Shown here: positions 10,241 to 19,347 of the stretch, in pieces
Layout of the letters: every line of letters starts with the position of its first letter
How positions within the stretch are numbered: position 1 is the first letter of the stretch
NCBI GenBank assembly: GCA_024635665.1
Contig: JAGXIM010000002.1
Span: forward strand, 1 to 35,947
Direction of reading: 5' to 3'
Source: Salinimicrobium sp.
GTDB lineage: Bacteria; Bacteroidota; Bacteroidia; Flavobacteriales; Flavobacteriaceae
Length of the DNA stretch: 35,947 nt
Program-made: the position numbers and the translations under genes
Notes under the pieces: model-generated
What the model saw: the letters and a program-made list of their open reading frames with translations, nothing else
What the model was told of the DNA's origin: nothing
Database searches by the model: none

Positions 10241-10262
10241 GGCCGGCAAATAGCAGCCGGCC
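10241..10262. terminator. Hairpin between convergent phosphate transporter and NifU-like gene
   Basis: GGCCGGC-aaatagca-GCCGGCC followed by 'gtttctctt' on plus strand. Confidence 0.55.
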
Positions 10263-10272
10263 GTTTCTCTTG

Positions 10273-11181
10273 TTATCCGTTGATGGCCTCCACCCGTGAG
10301 ACTTTGTCCTGAAGCATTTCCTTCAGCATATTTTCAATTCCGTTCTTTAGGGTGAGAGTAGAAGAAGGACAACCACTACAGGCTCCCTGTAGAATTACCT
10401 TCACCACCTTTTCATGAGGATCGTAAGATTCGAACAAAATATTTCCCCCGTCACTGGCGACTGCGGGTTTGATGTATTCATCCAGGATAGCAACAATTTC
10501 TTTGGAAGTATCATCCAGCTGGACTCCTTTAATTGCTGTTTTCTCTTTAGCCTGGGTTTGACTGGGAAGAGTATGGTCTTCGGTCAAAACCTCTTTTCCC
10601 TGCTCGAGATATTGCCTGATGAATTCTCTTAGCTCCAGAGTGATGTCTTCCCATTCGGCAATGTCAAATTTCATGATGGACAAATAGTTGTCATCGAGAA
10701 AAACTTCTTTTACGAAAGGAAAGTGAAAAAGTTGTTTGGCCAATGGGGCATTTTTAGCTTCATCAATATTTTTGAATTCCACCGTTTCCAATACGAGTTT
10801 TTTATTAGAAACAAATTTCATGACCGTAGGGTTCGGCGTACTTTCAGCATAGACCGTTACCGGGATCTTCTTGTTTTTATGTTCGGAATCAATGGCAACA
10901 ATGCCGCCATTGTTCAGAAAAGATTCAATTTGGTCAGCGATTTCCTGCTGAACATCTTTCCAATGTACAATGTTATATTTTTCAATCGCCACAAAGTTCT
11001 GTGCGATGTAAACGGTCTTAACAAAAGGAAGATGAAAAAGCTGCTGGGCAAGTGGCGATTTTCCGGCTTCCTCGATATTATGGAATTCAAAGTTCTCATG
11101 TTTTGTTAGAAACTTATTGGCTTCAAACTTAACAATGGTAGGTTTGGTGGTGGGCTGTATATTGATGGTCAATTTTTGCAT
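10273..11181 (-). CDS. NifU/Nfu-like Fe-S scaffold protein with two N-terminal Nfu domains
   Basis: C-terminal 'VKVILQGACSGCPSSTLTLKNGIENMLKEML' with CxxC; two N-terminal repeats containing 'APLAKQLFHFPFVKEVF' and 'SPLAQQLFHLPFVKTVY'; start at MQKLTINIQ. Confidence 0.93.
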   Translation of the reverse strand: MQKLTINIQPTTKPTIVKFEANKFLTKHENFEFHNIEEAGKSPLAQQLFHLPFVKTVYIAQNFVAIEKYNIVHWKDVQQEIADQIESFLNNGGIVAIDSEHKNKKIPVTVYAESTPNPTVMKFVSNKKLVLETVEFKNIDEAKNAPLAKQLFHFPFVKEVFLDDNYLSIMKFDIAEWEDITLELREFIRQYLEQGKEVLTEDHTLPSQTQAKEKTAIKGVQLDDTSKEIVAILDEYIKPAVASDGGNILFESYDPHEKVVKVILQGACSGCPSSTLTLKNGIENMLKEMLQDKVSRVEAING

Positions 11182-11259
11182 CGTAAAAAATTTCAGCAAA
11201 AGTACGAAATCATATCAACTCCCTGGAAGGTTATTTAGAATCATTCCTGTTAAACCAGC

Positions 11260-12048
11260 TTAAAAATCCAGGTAGGATACCGAAAAGTTTTCTGAAGGCT
11301 TTGAAATTAGATTTCTGAGAATTTCAGGATTCCCATTGCTGAAGAATTCCGGAGGCTTTTGCTGCTGCTCTGTCAAAAGATCCATGCTTTGTAATACCAG
11401 CTTTGTTTGCCGGGCGACCGCCATCCCCGAGTCGAGGATTTGAACGTGTTGCGGGAGGATCTCCTTGAGCGTGGGAATGAGGTATGGGTAGTGACTGCAG
11501 CCTAGTACCAGGTAATCTATTCCTGCCTCGATCATGGGTTTCAGAAGTTCTATTAGCATGGCCTTCAAAAAAGGGGAATCCTTTTGCCCTTTTTCGATCT
11601 CCTGTACCAGCCCTGTGCCCACCACTTCTATGACCCTGGTGTTTTTCGAATAAAGATCGGAGGTTTTTGCAAATAGGTCACTGCTCAAGGTTCCTTTCGT
11701 GGCGAGGATACCTATACATTTTGTTTGGGTGTGCAAAGCTGCCGGTTTAATTGCCGGTTCAATCCCAATCAAAGGGATGTCGTAGGAGGATCGTAAGGTT
11801 TTGATCGCGTTGGTAGTTGCTGTATTACAAGCTACCACAATTATTTTCACGCCCATTTCGAGAAGTTTCTCGGTGTTTTTAATGCTGAGGCGCAGGATTT
11901 CTTCCCTGGGTTTTTCACCATAAGGGGCATTGGCGCTATCGGCCAGGTAGATGGTGTGCTCGAGGGGAAGTAGGTGGTGTACCTCTTTCCAAATGGAAGT
12001 TCCGCCTACACCAGAATCAAAAATACCTATTGGGCTGTCTTTCTCCAT
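11260..12048 (-). CDS. murI: Glutamate racemase
   Basis: 'IGIFDSGVGGTSIWKEV', 'VVACNTATTNAIKTLR', 'DYLVLGCSHYPYL' catalytic Cys motifs. Confidence 0.97.
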   Translation of the reverse strand: MEKDSPIGIFDSGVGGTSIWKEVHHLLPLEHTIYLADSANAPYGEKPREEILRLSIKNTEKLLEMGVKIIVVACNTATTNAIKTLRSSYDIPLIGIEPAIKPAALHTQTKCIGILATKGTLSSDLFAKTSDLYSKNTRVIEVVGTGLVQEIEKGQKDSPFLKAMLIELLKPMIEAGIDYLVLGCSHYPYLIPTLKEILPQHVQILDSGMAVARQTKLVLQSMDLLTEQQQKPPEFFSNGNPEILRNLISKPSENFSVSYLDF

Positions 12049-12060
12049 TCCTGTAAAAAT

Positions 12061-12091
12061 AAAAACTGCGCATCAAGGATGCGCAGTTTTT
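12061..12091 (-). terminator. Terminator between ompH and murI
   Basis: AAAAACTGCGCATC-aag-GATGCGCAGTTTTT perfect 14-bp arms. Confidence 0.85.
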
Positions 12092-12115
12092 CAATCTTTT
12101 TTTAAGAAGAAGTGC

Positions 12116-12625
12116 TTAGATACCCAAATCTGTCTTTACGTCTGCCATCAAATTGTAACCGTCGGCCATGATCACTCCAGTTCCGGTAGTGGAATCAAGA
12201 ACATAGTCAAAACCTTTTGCACGGGCTACTTTTTGAATGGTGGTACGGGCTTTCTCCAAAACAGGTCTTAGCAGTTGTACTTCTTTTTCTTGCAGTTTCT
12301 GCATAGCGTCCTGACGATATTCCCCAATTGATCTTTGGGTTTGTTGAAGTTCATTCGCCCTTCTTTGGTTTTCTTCATCAGTCTTTGTCTGAGCTTCTGC
12401 CTCATATCGTTTCATGGTGCCTTGTGCTTCGGTCACCATATCTTTGATCTCTGTATCGTAGGTCTTTTGCAGTTTTTCCAATTGGTTCATGGCTGCTTTA
12501 TAGCTGGGCATTTGCTCGATGAGTTCCTGAGTGGCAATATGTGCTACTTTGGATTGAGCGTTAGCGAATGAAGTTGCACCTAAAGTTAAGGCTACAGCTA
12601 TTAGAAGGGTCTTGAATTGTTTCAT
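12116..12625 (-). CDS. OmpH/Skp family periplasmic chaperone
   Basis: Signal peptide 'MKQFKTLLIAVALTLGATSFANAQ', 'KVAHIATQELIEQMPSYKAAMNQLEKL', coiled coil, 'GFDYVLDSTTGTGVI'. Confidence 0.94.
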   Translation of the reverse strand: MKQFKTLLIAVALTLGATSFANAQSKVAHIATQELIEQMPSYKAAMNQLEKLQKTYDTEIKDMVTEAQGTMKRYEAEAQTKTDEENQRRANELQQTQRSIGEYRQDAMQKLQEKEVQLLRPVLEKARTTIQKVARAKGFDYVLDSTTGTGVIMADGYNLMADVKTDLGI

Positions 12626-12687
12626 TTTAAAAGTATTTGTTATTGATTTATTGATTTTCATTATTGAGATGCCGAAAATTCGGCGGG

Positions 12688-13494
12688 TTAATCATTTTCT
12701 TTTTGTTCTTCCCTCACCTTTGCGATCGAATCTTTTTTTCTTTGCCGTTCTTTCAGGATTTCAGCTTTTTGTTGCTCATAAGCTTCTTTTTTTGCTGTCC
12801 TGACGGAATCCCTCACCCGGCGTCGCTCTTCCAGCAGTGCCTGTCGTTCATTTTTTCGTTGCTCCTGAAGGATCTCCCTTTCAGAAACAGCAGCATCCTG
12901 TTCGACGTTTTTTGATTCGTCGCGGATCAATTCCCTTTTTTCTTGTCTTGAATCCAGTTCTTCCCTGTTTGAAGCCCTGGTTATGCTGCGCAATACCTGG
13001 TCACTTACATCCAGCCTGTCGGCGGCATATAACGTGATGACATCTGCAGATTTATCAAAAATAAGATCGTAATCCCTGTTTCGGGCTATTTCCTGTACCG
13101 CTACAAAGACCTGGTCTTGTATTGGTTTTACCAGTTGTAACTTCTGCGTAATAAGATCCCCATTTGGGCCAAACCTTTTTTGTTGGTATTGGAGGATCTT
13201 CTGTTCTTCAAATTTTATTTCATCTTCGCGTTCCTCGATCAATTCAGTTGTTAGGAGTGGCTTTTCATTGGCCAGTTCCTGCTTCATCTTTTCAATACGC
13301 GTAAGCTCGGTCTCAATCTCTTCTTTCCACTGCTGAACCTTTTTGTCCAACTGTGAGGAAGCCTCCTGATATTCCGGAACATTTTCCAGAATGTACTCCA
13401 TATCCACATAACCAATTCTCACTGTTTGCTGCGCCTCGACGGTGAAACCAGTAAGGAATATTAGGACAAGGTTAAAAAGAATCGATTTTTTCAT
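12688..13494 (-). CDS. OmpH/Skp family protein with long charged C-terminal coiled coil
   Basis: Signal peptide, 'RIGYVDMEYILENVPEYQEASSQLDKK', 'NRDYDLIFDKSADVITLYA', then about 100 aa Glu/Arg/Lys/Gln-rich tail. Confidence 0.92.
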   Translation of the reverse strand: MKKSILFNLVLIFLTGFTVEAQQTVRIGYVDMEYILENVPEYQEASSQLDKKVQQWKEEIETELTRIEKMKQELANEKPLLTTELIEEREDEIKFEEQKILQYQQKRFGPNGDLITQKLQLVKPIQDQVFVAVQEIARNRDYDLIFDKSADVITLYAADRLDVSDQVLRSITRASNREELDSRQEKRELIRDESKNVEQDAAVSEREILQEQRKNERQALLEERRRVRDSVRTAKKEAYEQQKAEILKERQRKKDSIAKVREEQKEND

Positions 13495-13527
13495 GTTATT
13501 TGGATAATAGAAAATACCGTGCCAAAA

Positions 13528-16221
13528 TTAGAATTGTTGACCAATTATAAAGTGGGTTTCCCATCCATTGCGTTCAGTTTCTCCGGGAACAGGATCAAAT
13601 CCATATCCAAAATCGATTCCCAGTAATCCGAAGGCTGGCATGAAAATACGCAACCCGGCACCGGCCGATCTATTCAACTGGAAAGGATTGAAGTCCTGGA
13701 ACCCGTCGTAAGACGCACCTGCTTCAACAAAAGTTAAAGCAAAAATGGAGGCTGTAGGTTTTAAAGTAATAGGATACCTCAGTTCCAAAGAATATTTGTT
13801 ATAAATGGTCGCACCATCGTTACTGGTGGCACTGCTCATTATCCCTCTATCCACCGGAACAAGTGATTGGTTGGGATATCCCCTCATCGCAATAGCTTCC
13901 CTGCCGTCAAGGCTGTAGGTCCCCATCCCGTCACCTCCAAGATAGAACCTCTCGAATGGAGGAATGCCACGCTCATTGTTGTAGGCGCCCAGGAAGCCGT
14001 ATTCGGCATGGGTACGCATAACCAGCTTCTTATAAAGGTTAGTGTACCAGGTACCATTAAATTTTATTTTGTAGAACTCCAGCCATTTATATTTCTCCTG
14101 GTCGATTTTTGATTGGTCGGCTACAGGATCTTCTCCAGGACGAAGTGGTCGTCCCTGGCGGTTGATCAACACGCCATTTTCATTTTGTAGTTGAAATTCC
14201 TCCTGTTCCCCTAAATTTCCGTAGTCTACGTCGTTGAAGAGGGAAAAAGGCGGAGTGAATTTTGCCAGGATCTCGAATTTAGAACCTCCCATTGGGAAAA
14301 TAGGGTTGCTAAAAGTATTGTCCCTGGTAAGCCCAATAGTGTATGAAAGGTTGTTCGAATATCCATCCCCAAAAGTGAAGAGGCCGGTATTGTAGTTGCT
14401 TAGATTATAATGCTGAAAACTGAGAGCATGGGACAACACAAAATAATCATCGGGTACCCTTAATCTCTTGGCAAGTCCAAAAGTCACCCCTGTAATGGAG
14501 AACTTCCGGTCCCTGTCTGCTCTTCTGTTGCGGTAATCATAGAAATACTGCTCGGTATGCTGGAAAGAAGTAGACAGTCGTACCGGTTTTCTTCCGCCCC
14601 ACCATGGTTCTGAGAAAGATAAACTATAAGTTTGATAGTATGTACTCGCCTGTGCCCGCAAAGAAAGCGTTTGGCCGTCGCCCATTGGAAGGGGGCGATA
14701 GGCATCTTTATCAAAAATTCCGGCGAGTGAAAAGTTGTTAAAGGAAAGTCCCAAGGTTCCAACAAATCCGCCGCCACCATATCCTCCCTGGAGCTCGATT
14801 TGGCTGGCGCCACTTTCCACCACAGAATATTCCAGGTCAAGCGTTCCAGAATTGGGGTCTACATTTTTGAATTCCGGGGTGAGGTTTTCTGCATCAAAGA
14901 ATCCAAGTTGCCCAAGTTCCCTGATAGTCCTAACCACATCCTGTTTGCTGTATTTGTTGCCGGGCTTCGTCCTCATTTCCCGGTAAATGACATGATCTTT
15001 TGTCTTGTCGTTCCCGATTACTTTGACCTGGTCAAAATAAGCCACTTTTCCTTCCCTTATTCGTATCTCGAAATCAATAGTGTCATTGTACACTTTTACC
15101 TCTACCGGGTTTATATTAAGGAACAGATATCCATTGTTCTGGTATAGGTTCGTAAGATCGGGTGCATCAGGTTTGCTAACATCAGCGATTTGTTTTTCCA
15201 GCAGTACGCCGTTGTAGACATCTCCTTTGTTGATCCCCAAAACCCGCTGCAGTTGCTGATCTGTATAAACACTGTTGCCAATAAAATCAATATTTCCGAA
15301 GTAATAACGTTCTCCTTCTTCAATATTCAGCCTTAATGCTACATTGTCTTCGTCCACATTGATAAGCGTGTCCGACACAATACGTGCGTCCCTGAAGCCT
15401 CTCTCTTTGTAAACGTTTACCAGGTTTTGTTTGTCGTTTTCATACTCTTCAGGAATGAACTTGGATCTTTTCCAAAACCTCAGGAAATTCTGTTCCTTCG
15501 TTTTCTTCATGGTTCGCTTCAATCGCCTGTTAGAAAGGGCTTCGTTCCCCTGTATGTCAATATCCTCTATTTTCACCCGCTCGCCCCTGTCAATGTTCAC
15601 AACCAGGTTTACCAGGTTCGTGTTGAGAGTGTCTTCAACGGGAATGGCATTTAAATTCACTTTTGTGTTTAAATATCCATCCTCACGGTAGGTGTTTTCA
15701 ATGTAGTTTTTTGTGGTGGTAAGCAGGTTTTCTGTGACTTTGGCGCCAGGAGAGAGCTTGTTTTCTTTTATCAACTCCTGCTGTTTCTTTTTCTTGACGC
15801 CCTGTATTTTTACATCGGCCAATGAAGGGACTTCCTGGATTTCCAGTTCCAGGTTTGCGGTTTCGCCTTCTATACTGGTTACATAAATATTGATATCACT
15901 AAAAAGACCGAGATCCCATAGTTTTTTTAAAGCTTTACTAATGCGGTCCCCAGGGATATAGATTCTTTCTCCTGGTCTCAAGCCCGTGTAAGCAATCACT
16001 GTCTGCTCGTTATAAGAAACTGTTCCGGTCACATTGATCTCGCCTATAATGTATTCTTTTCCATCTGCAAGGGGTAAGTCCTGGGCTGTTGAGGTAAGGC
16101 TGCTAAAAAGGCAAAATGCCAAAAGTGCTAAAATATGTTTTGTGGTAAAGGCACTAACTAAGTTGCTCACTTGTTTTTCCAAATCGTCTTTCTCTGTTTT
16201 GATAATTAAAAATAGCCTCAT
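13528..16221 (-). CDS. bamA: Outer membrane protein assembly factor BamA
   Basis: POTRA repeats ('GNEALSNRRLKRTMKKTKEQ', 'GNSVYTDQQLQRVLGINKGDVYN') and barrel ending 'GIDFGYGFDPVPGETERNGWETHFIIGQQF'; N-terminus uncertain (ATG 16221 or TTG 16182), overlapping the uppS 3' end either way. Confidence 0.95.
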   Translation of the reverse strand: MRLFLIIKTEKDDLEKQVSNLVSAFTTKHILALLAFCLFSSLTSTAQDLPLADGKEYIIGEINVTGTVSYNEQTVIAYTGLRPGERIYIPGDRISKALKKLWDLGLFSDINIYVTSIEGETANLELEIQEVPSLADVKIQGVKKKKQQELIKENKLSPGAKVTENLLTTTKNYIENTYREDGYLNTKVNLNAIPVEDTLNTNLVNLVVNIDRGERVKIEDIDIQGNEALSNRRLKRTMKKTKEQNFLRFWKRSKFIPEEYENDKQNLVNVYKERGFRDARIVSDTLINVDEDNVALRLNIEEGERYYFGNIDFIGNSVYTDQQLQRVLGINKGDVYNGVLLEKQIADVSKPDAPDLTNLYQNNGYLFLNINPVEVKVYNDTIDFEIRIREGKVAYFDQVKVIGNDKTKDHVIYREMRTKPGNKYSKQDVVRTIRELGQLGFFDAENLTPEFKNVDPNSGTLDLEYSVVESGASQIELQGGYGGGGFVGTLGLSFNNFSLAGIFDKDAYRPLPMGDGQTLSLRAQASTYYQTYSLSFSEPWWGGRKPVRLSTSFQHTEQYFYDYRNRRADRDRKFSITGVTFGLAKRLRVPDDYFVLSHALSFQHYNLSNYNTGLFTFGDGYSNNLSYTIGLTRDNTFSNPIFPMGGSKFEILAKFTPPFSLFNDVDYGNLGEQEEFQLQNENGVLINRQGRPLRPGEDPVADQSKIDQEKYKWLEFYKIKFNGTWYTNLYKKLVMRTHAEYGFLGAYNNERGIPPFERFYLGGDGMGTYSLDGREAIAMRGYPNQSLVPVDRGIMSSATSNDGATIYNKYSLELRYPITLKPTASIFALTFVEAGASYDGFQDFNPFQLNRSAGAGLRIFMPAFGLLGIDFGYGFDPVPGETERNGWETHFIIGQQF

Positions 16222-16894
16222 AAAGATCATCTTTGCGATAATCTGGCCATAGTATTTCTGAAAAATATAGTTCAGCGTACGCAATTTGCCATAAAAGGAA
16301 ATTACTAATCCGCTGTTCGCCACTGGTCCTGATCAACAGGTCCACGTTCGGCAAATTTCGGGTGTAAAGATGCTTATTTATAACCGATTCATCAATAGCT
16401 TTTACAGAAATCTCCCCGTTTTTCACTTTTTCTGAAATTTCTTTGATAACATGGGTTATTTCCTCCCTGGATCCATAACTCAAGGCCAGGGTAAGGGTCA
16501 TGCGGTTGTTGTTCCCGGTCTTTTCGATCACTTCTTTAAGTTCTGCCCGGGCTTTTGTCGGTAAATTATCAAGGCAGCCTATGGCGTTGAGCTTGATATT
16601 ATTTTCTTCCAGGGTTTTGATTTCTTTTTTAAGGGAGGAGACCAATAACTTCATAAGGGTGTCGACTTCCAGTTTTGGTCGGTTCCAGTTCTCGGTAGAA
16701 AAGGCATACAAAGTGAGGTTTTTGACACCTATTTCGCTGGCTCCTTCCACGACTTCCCGAACTGCCTTTGTGCCTTTTTCGTGACCCATGGCACGCATCA
16801 ATCCCTTTTTTTTCGCCCACCTGCCGTTGCCGTCCATAATAATGGCAATGTGCTGAGGTAAATTATTGGGATTAATCTTTTCTTTAAAATTCAT
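16154..16894 (-). CDS. uppS: Isoprenyl (undecaprenyl) diphosphate synthase
   Basis: 'PQHIAIIMDGNGRWAKKKGLMRAMGHEKGTKAVREVVEGA', 'LLIRTSGEQRISNFLLWQIAYAELYF'; start at MNFKEKINPNN. Confidence 0.97.
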   Translation of the reverse strand: MNFKEKINPNNLPQHIAIIMDGNGRWAKKKGLMRAMGHEKGTKAVREVVEGASEIGVKNLTLYAFSTENWNRPKLEVDTLMKLLVSSLKKEIKTLEENNIKLNAIGCLDNLPTKARAELKEVIEKTGNNNRMTLTLALSYGSREEITHVIKEISEKVKNGEISVKAIDESVINKHLYTRNLPNVDLLIRTSGEQRISNFLLWQIAYAELYFSEILWPDYRKDDLYEAIFNYQNRERRFGKTSEQLS

Positions 16895-16895
16895 T

Positions 16896-17615
16896 TTAGT
16901 ACTTGTTGTAACAGTCCCTATGGCCAAAATTAAAGGTGAGATAAATTCCTGTGAACATATACCAGTCGGTGGTATTGCGGTTTCCAAAGTCCCTGGTGCG
17001 ATAGTATTCACTACGATCCACACCGGAAGGGTGGCTTCCATCCAGGTTATCACTAAAGGTGTACCTGGCCCCAATTTCAATCCCTGCAGCCATAAAGGAG
17101 TTGAGCGTTTGTTTGTAGCCCATAACAAGCGGTATTGAGAATTCCCAGTTGTTACCTGCTTCTTCTAATCTATTCGCCTTGGGATTTGTGAAGGCCGGGT
17201 TCATTAACATAAAATGTTTAGCATAATAGTAATTGATTCCGCTGTAAAGGTACGGCGTAGATTGGTAAGTATTGGCATGGAGGTCCCATTCCCAAAAAGT
17301 AAATTCCAGCCCCATGGAAGCTTCGGCCAAAGTACTGGAGAATGAGTAGCCCCTAAACTGTCTGCGGGTGTCATCGGCTTTCGCATCATCGGCTTCCAGC
17401 TTTGCGTAAAGCAGCGAAAACCTGAAAGAATGCCGGTCACTCCGGTTCCATTTGAGCAATCCACCAAAAACGGGAGTATTTGGATTGATATAGGTAGTAT
17501 TGCCAACATCTCCAATATAATTGGCTCCACCAATAAATGGACCTATCTCAAAATTTTGGGAATTTGCCTGGTTGTCACAAAAACAAAATAGAACCATAAC
17601 AACTATATACCTCAT
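16896..17615 (-). CDS. Outer membrane beta-barrel protein, DUF6089-like
   Basis: Signal peptide, 'FEIGPFIGGANYIGDVGNTTYINPNTPVFGGLLKWN', aromatic-alternating strands, next to uppS/bamA. Confidence 0.8.
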   Translation of the reverse strand: MRYIVVMVLFCFCDNQANSQNFEIGPFIGGANYIGDVGNTTYINPNTPVFGGLLKWNRSDRHSFRFSLLYAKLEADDAKADDTRRQFRGYSFSSTLAEASMGLEFTFWEWDLHANTYQSTPYLYSGINYYYAKHFMLMNPAFTNPKANRLEEAGNNWEFSIPLVMGYKQTLNSFMAAGIEIGARYTFSDNLDGSHPSGVDRSEYYRTRDFGNRNTTDWYMFTGIYLTFNFGHRDCYNKY

Positions 17616-17632
17616 AGGTTTTCAAAAGTTTG

Positions 17633-17664
17633 CAAATATAACAATATTGTTTGCCCCACAACAA
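17633..17664 (-). promoter_or_regulatory. Candidate Bacteroidota sigmaA promoter for the DUF6089-uppS-bamA series
   Basis: Minus strand TTG-N21-TATATTTG, 18 nt before the start codon. Confidence 0.5.
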
Positions 17665-17715
17665 TTTGGGCAGAATTGTCCTCTAGCATTAACAAAATTC
17701 GGGGCTATTTATTGT

Positions 17716-18600
17716 CTAATTGCGCTTATCTTCTCCCCACAAGAGCTTTTTACGAAGGGTTTTCAGGAAAGTGTCCCCAGTGAATTCAACCATCTTTAGC
17801 TTAAACGGGGATTTTTTTATTACGATAGTGGTGTTGTTTTTTAGAGAAGTTACCCTGGAATCCATGGAAACCATGTATTCATCCTCTCTTCCGGAAACTT
17901 TGAGGGTGATTTTTGTATTGTCCTTTATAATAAGGGGGCGGGCATTGAGATTGTGTGGAGCAATTGGGGTAATGGCAAGGGCCTTTGTAGCCGGGGTAAT
18001 CACAGGGCCACCGCAGCTTAAGGAATAACCGGTAGAACCTGTTGGAGTAGAAATTATCAATCCGTCTGCCCAATAAGCAGTGAGGTACTCATCATTAAGC
18101 CAGGTGTCAATGGTGATCATAGAGGTAGTGTTTTTACGACTCACCGCAATCTCATTGAGGGCAAAATTCTCGTGACTGGCCTCAGGATCTTCGGGGATAG
18201 TGGAGAAGTAAAGCAGGGAGCGTTCAGAAACACAATAATCCCCGGCTATCAATTGTAGGATGGTTTCCCTTATAGATTCTTTGTTCACAGTGGCCAGGAA
18301 ACCCAGTCTTCCTGTATTTATCCCCAGTACGGGAATGTTCATATCTTTAATGTAACTGGCAGCCTTGAGGATGGTCCCATCCCCGCCAACACTTATCAGG
18401 AAATCGTAAGAAGGATCGAGTTGTTTAAAAGTTTGAAAATGCCGGTAATCTTTTTCAATGGCTTTGTTCTCGTCAATAAGTTTAAAGAATTCATTTTCGA
18501 TTGCGACTTCTGCTTTTTCAGTTTCCAGTACATTCAGGAGCTCCTCAATGTAGATATCTGAATTGGGATGGTAGAACTGGCCATAGATACCTATCTTCAT
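17716..18600 (-). CDS. nadK: NAD kinase
   Basis: 'DFLISVGGDGTILKAASYIKDMNIPVLGINTGRLGFLA', 'ADGLIISTPTGSTGYSLSCGGPVI'. Confidence 0.97.
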   Translation of the reverse strand: MKIGIYGQFYHPNSDIYIEELLNVLETEKAEVAIENEFFKLIDENKAIEKDYRHFQTFKQLDPSYDFLISVGGDGTILKAASYIKDMNIPVLGINTGRLGFLATVNKESIRETILQLIAGDYCVSERSLLYFSTIPEDPEASHENFALNEIAVSRKNTTSMITIDTWLNDEYLTAYWADGLIISTPTGSTGYSLSCGGPVITPATKALAITPIAPHNLNARPLIIKDNTKITLKVSGREDEYMVSMDSRVTSLKNNTTIVIKKSPFKLKMVEFTGDTFLKTLRKKLLWGEDKRN

Positions 18601-18602
18601 AT

Positions 18603-19259
18603 TTATATGTTTAAATATTTATCAAGATACTTTGACCGTTCTTCCAGGTTCGAAGAGAAATCGTCTTCTATATGTGAGGAAACCACTTTGTAACCATATC
18701 TCCTAAAGGCTTGTAAAATGGCATTAAAAGGGGTGCTTCCCGTTTTGAGGGTTATTTGTGCCATATCCTTTTCTATTTTTGAAACAAATGCCCCCAATAA
18801 ATGCGCCCCATTCGATTCCACGATTTGGGAAATTTCACTAAAAGAATAGTCGTTATAGCCTTTTTCCACAACCAGTATTCCACCGGGGCTGCTGAGAAAA
18901 GGAGCTTCGGTGAACAGGTTCATGATATCCTGTAATTCAAGATATCCCAAATATTTGTTCTGGGAGTCCAGGACTGGCATTATATCAGACTTGTTCTTTG
19001 AAAAGCTGTGCAGAACATCGATCCAGTTATCATTGTCGCGCACGAAAAAACCTTCCAGGGCATACTGGTACCTCTCAATTTCTTCAGAAGCATCAAAAGC
19101 CATTACGTCATTGCTTGAAATGCTACCCATGAAAACCCCTTCCTGCTGGATGGGGATATGTGAATAGCCAAACTCCTGAAAAAGGGTTCGGATTTCACTC
19201 ACCGGGCGTGTAATTTCGGGCATTTTCAAATCATTAGTGATGTAGGGCTGAATGTTCAT
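18603..19259 (-). CDS. CBS domain-containing protein
   Basis: Paired CBS-like repeats 'GYSHIPIQQEGVFMGSISSNDVMAF' and 'SDIMPVLDSQNKYLGYLELQDIMNLF', ACT-like C-terminal part; start at MNIQPYITN. Confidence 0.85.
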   Translation of the reverse strand: MNIQPYITNDLKMPEITRPVSEIRTLFQEFGYSHIPIQQEGVFMGSISSNDVMAFDASEEIERYQYALEGFFVRDNDNWIDVLHSFSKNKSDIMPVLDSQNKYLGYLELQDIMNLFTEAPFLSSPGGILVVEKGYNDYSFSEISQIVESNGAHLLGAFVSKIEKDMAQITLKTGSTPFNAILQAFRRYGYKVVSSHIEDDFSSNLEERSKYLDKYLNI

Positions 19260-19299
19260 AGCGCTTCCTGTTTTCTGCAAATTAATTAAAATAATGTAC

Positions 19300-19328
19300 T
19301 TTGTTGCCTATTCAACTTTGTATTTTTG
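19300..19328 (+). promoter_or_regulatory. Candidate sigmaA promoter of pdxJ
   Basis: TTTG-N17-TATTTTTG, 20 nt before pdxJ ATG. Confidence 0.55.
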
Positions 19329-19347
19329 TCTGAAAAATGTGTCAAAA

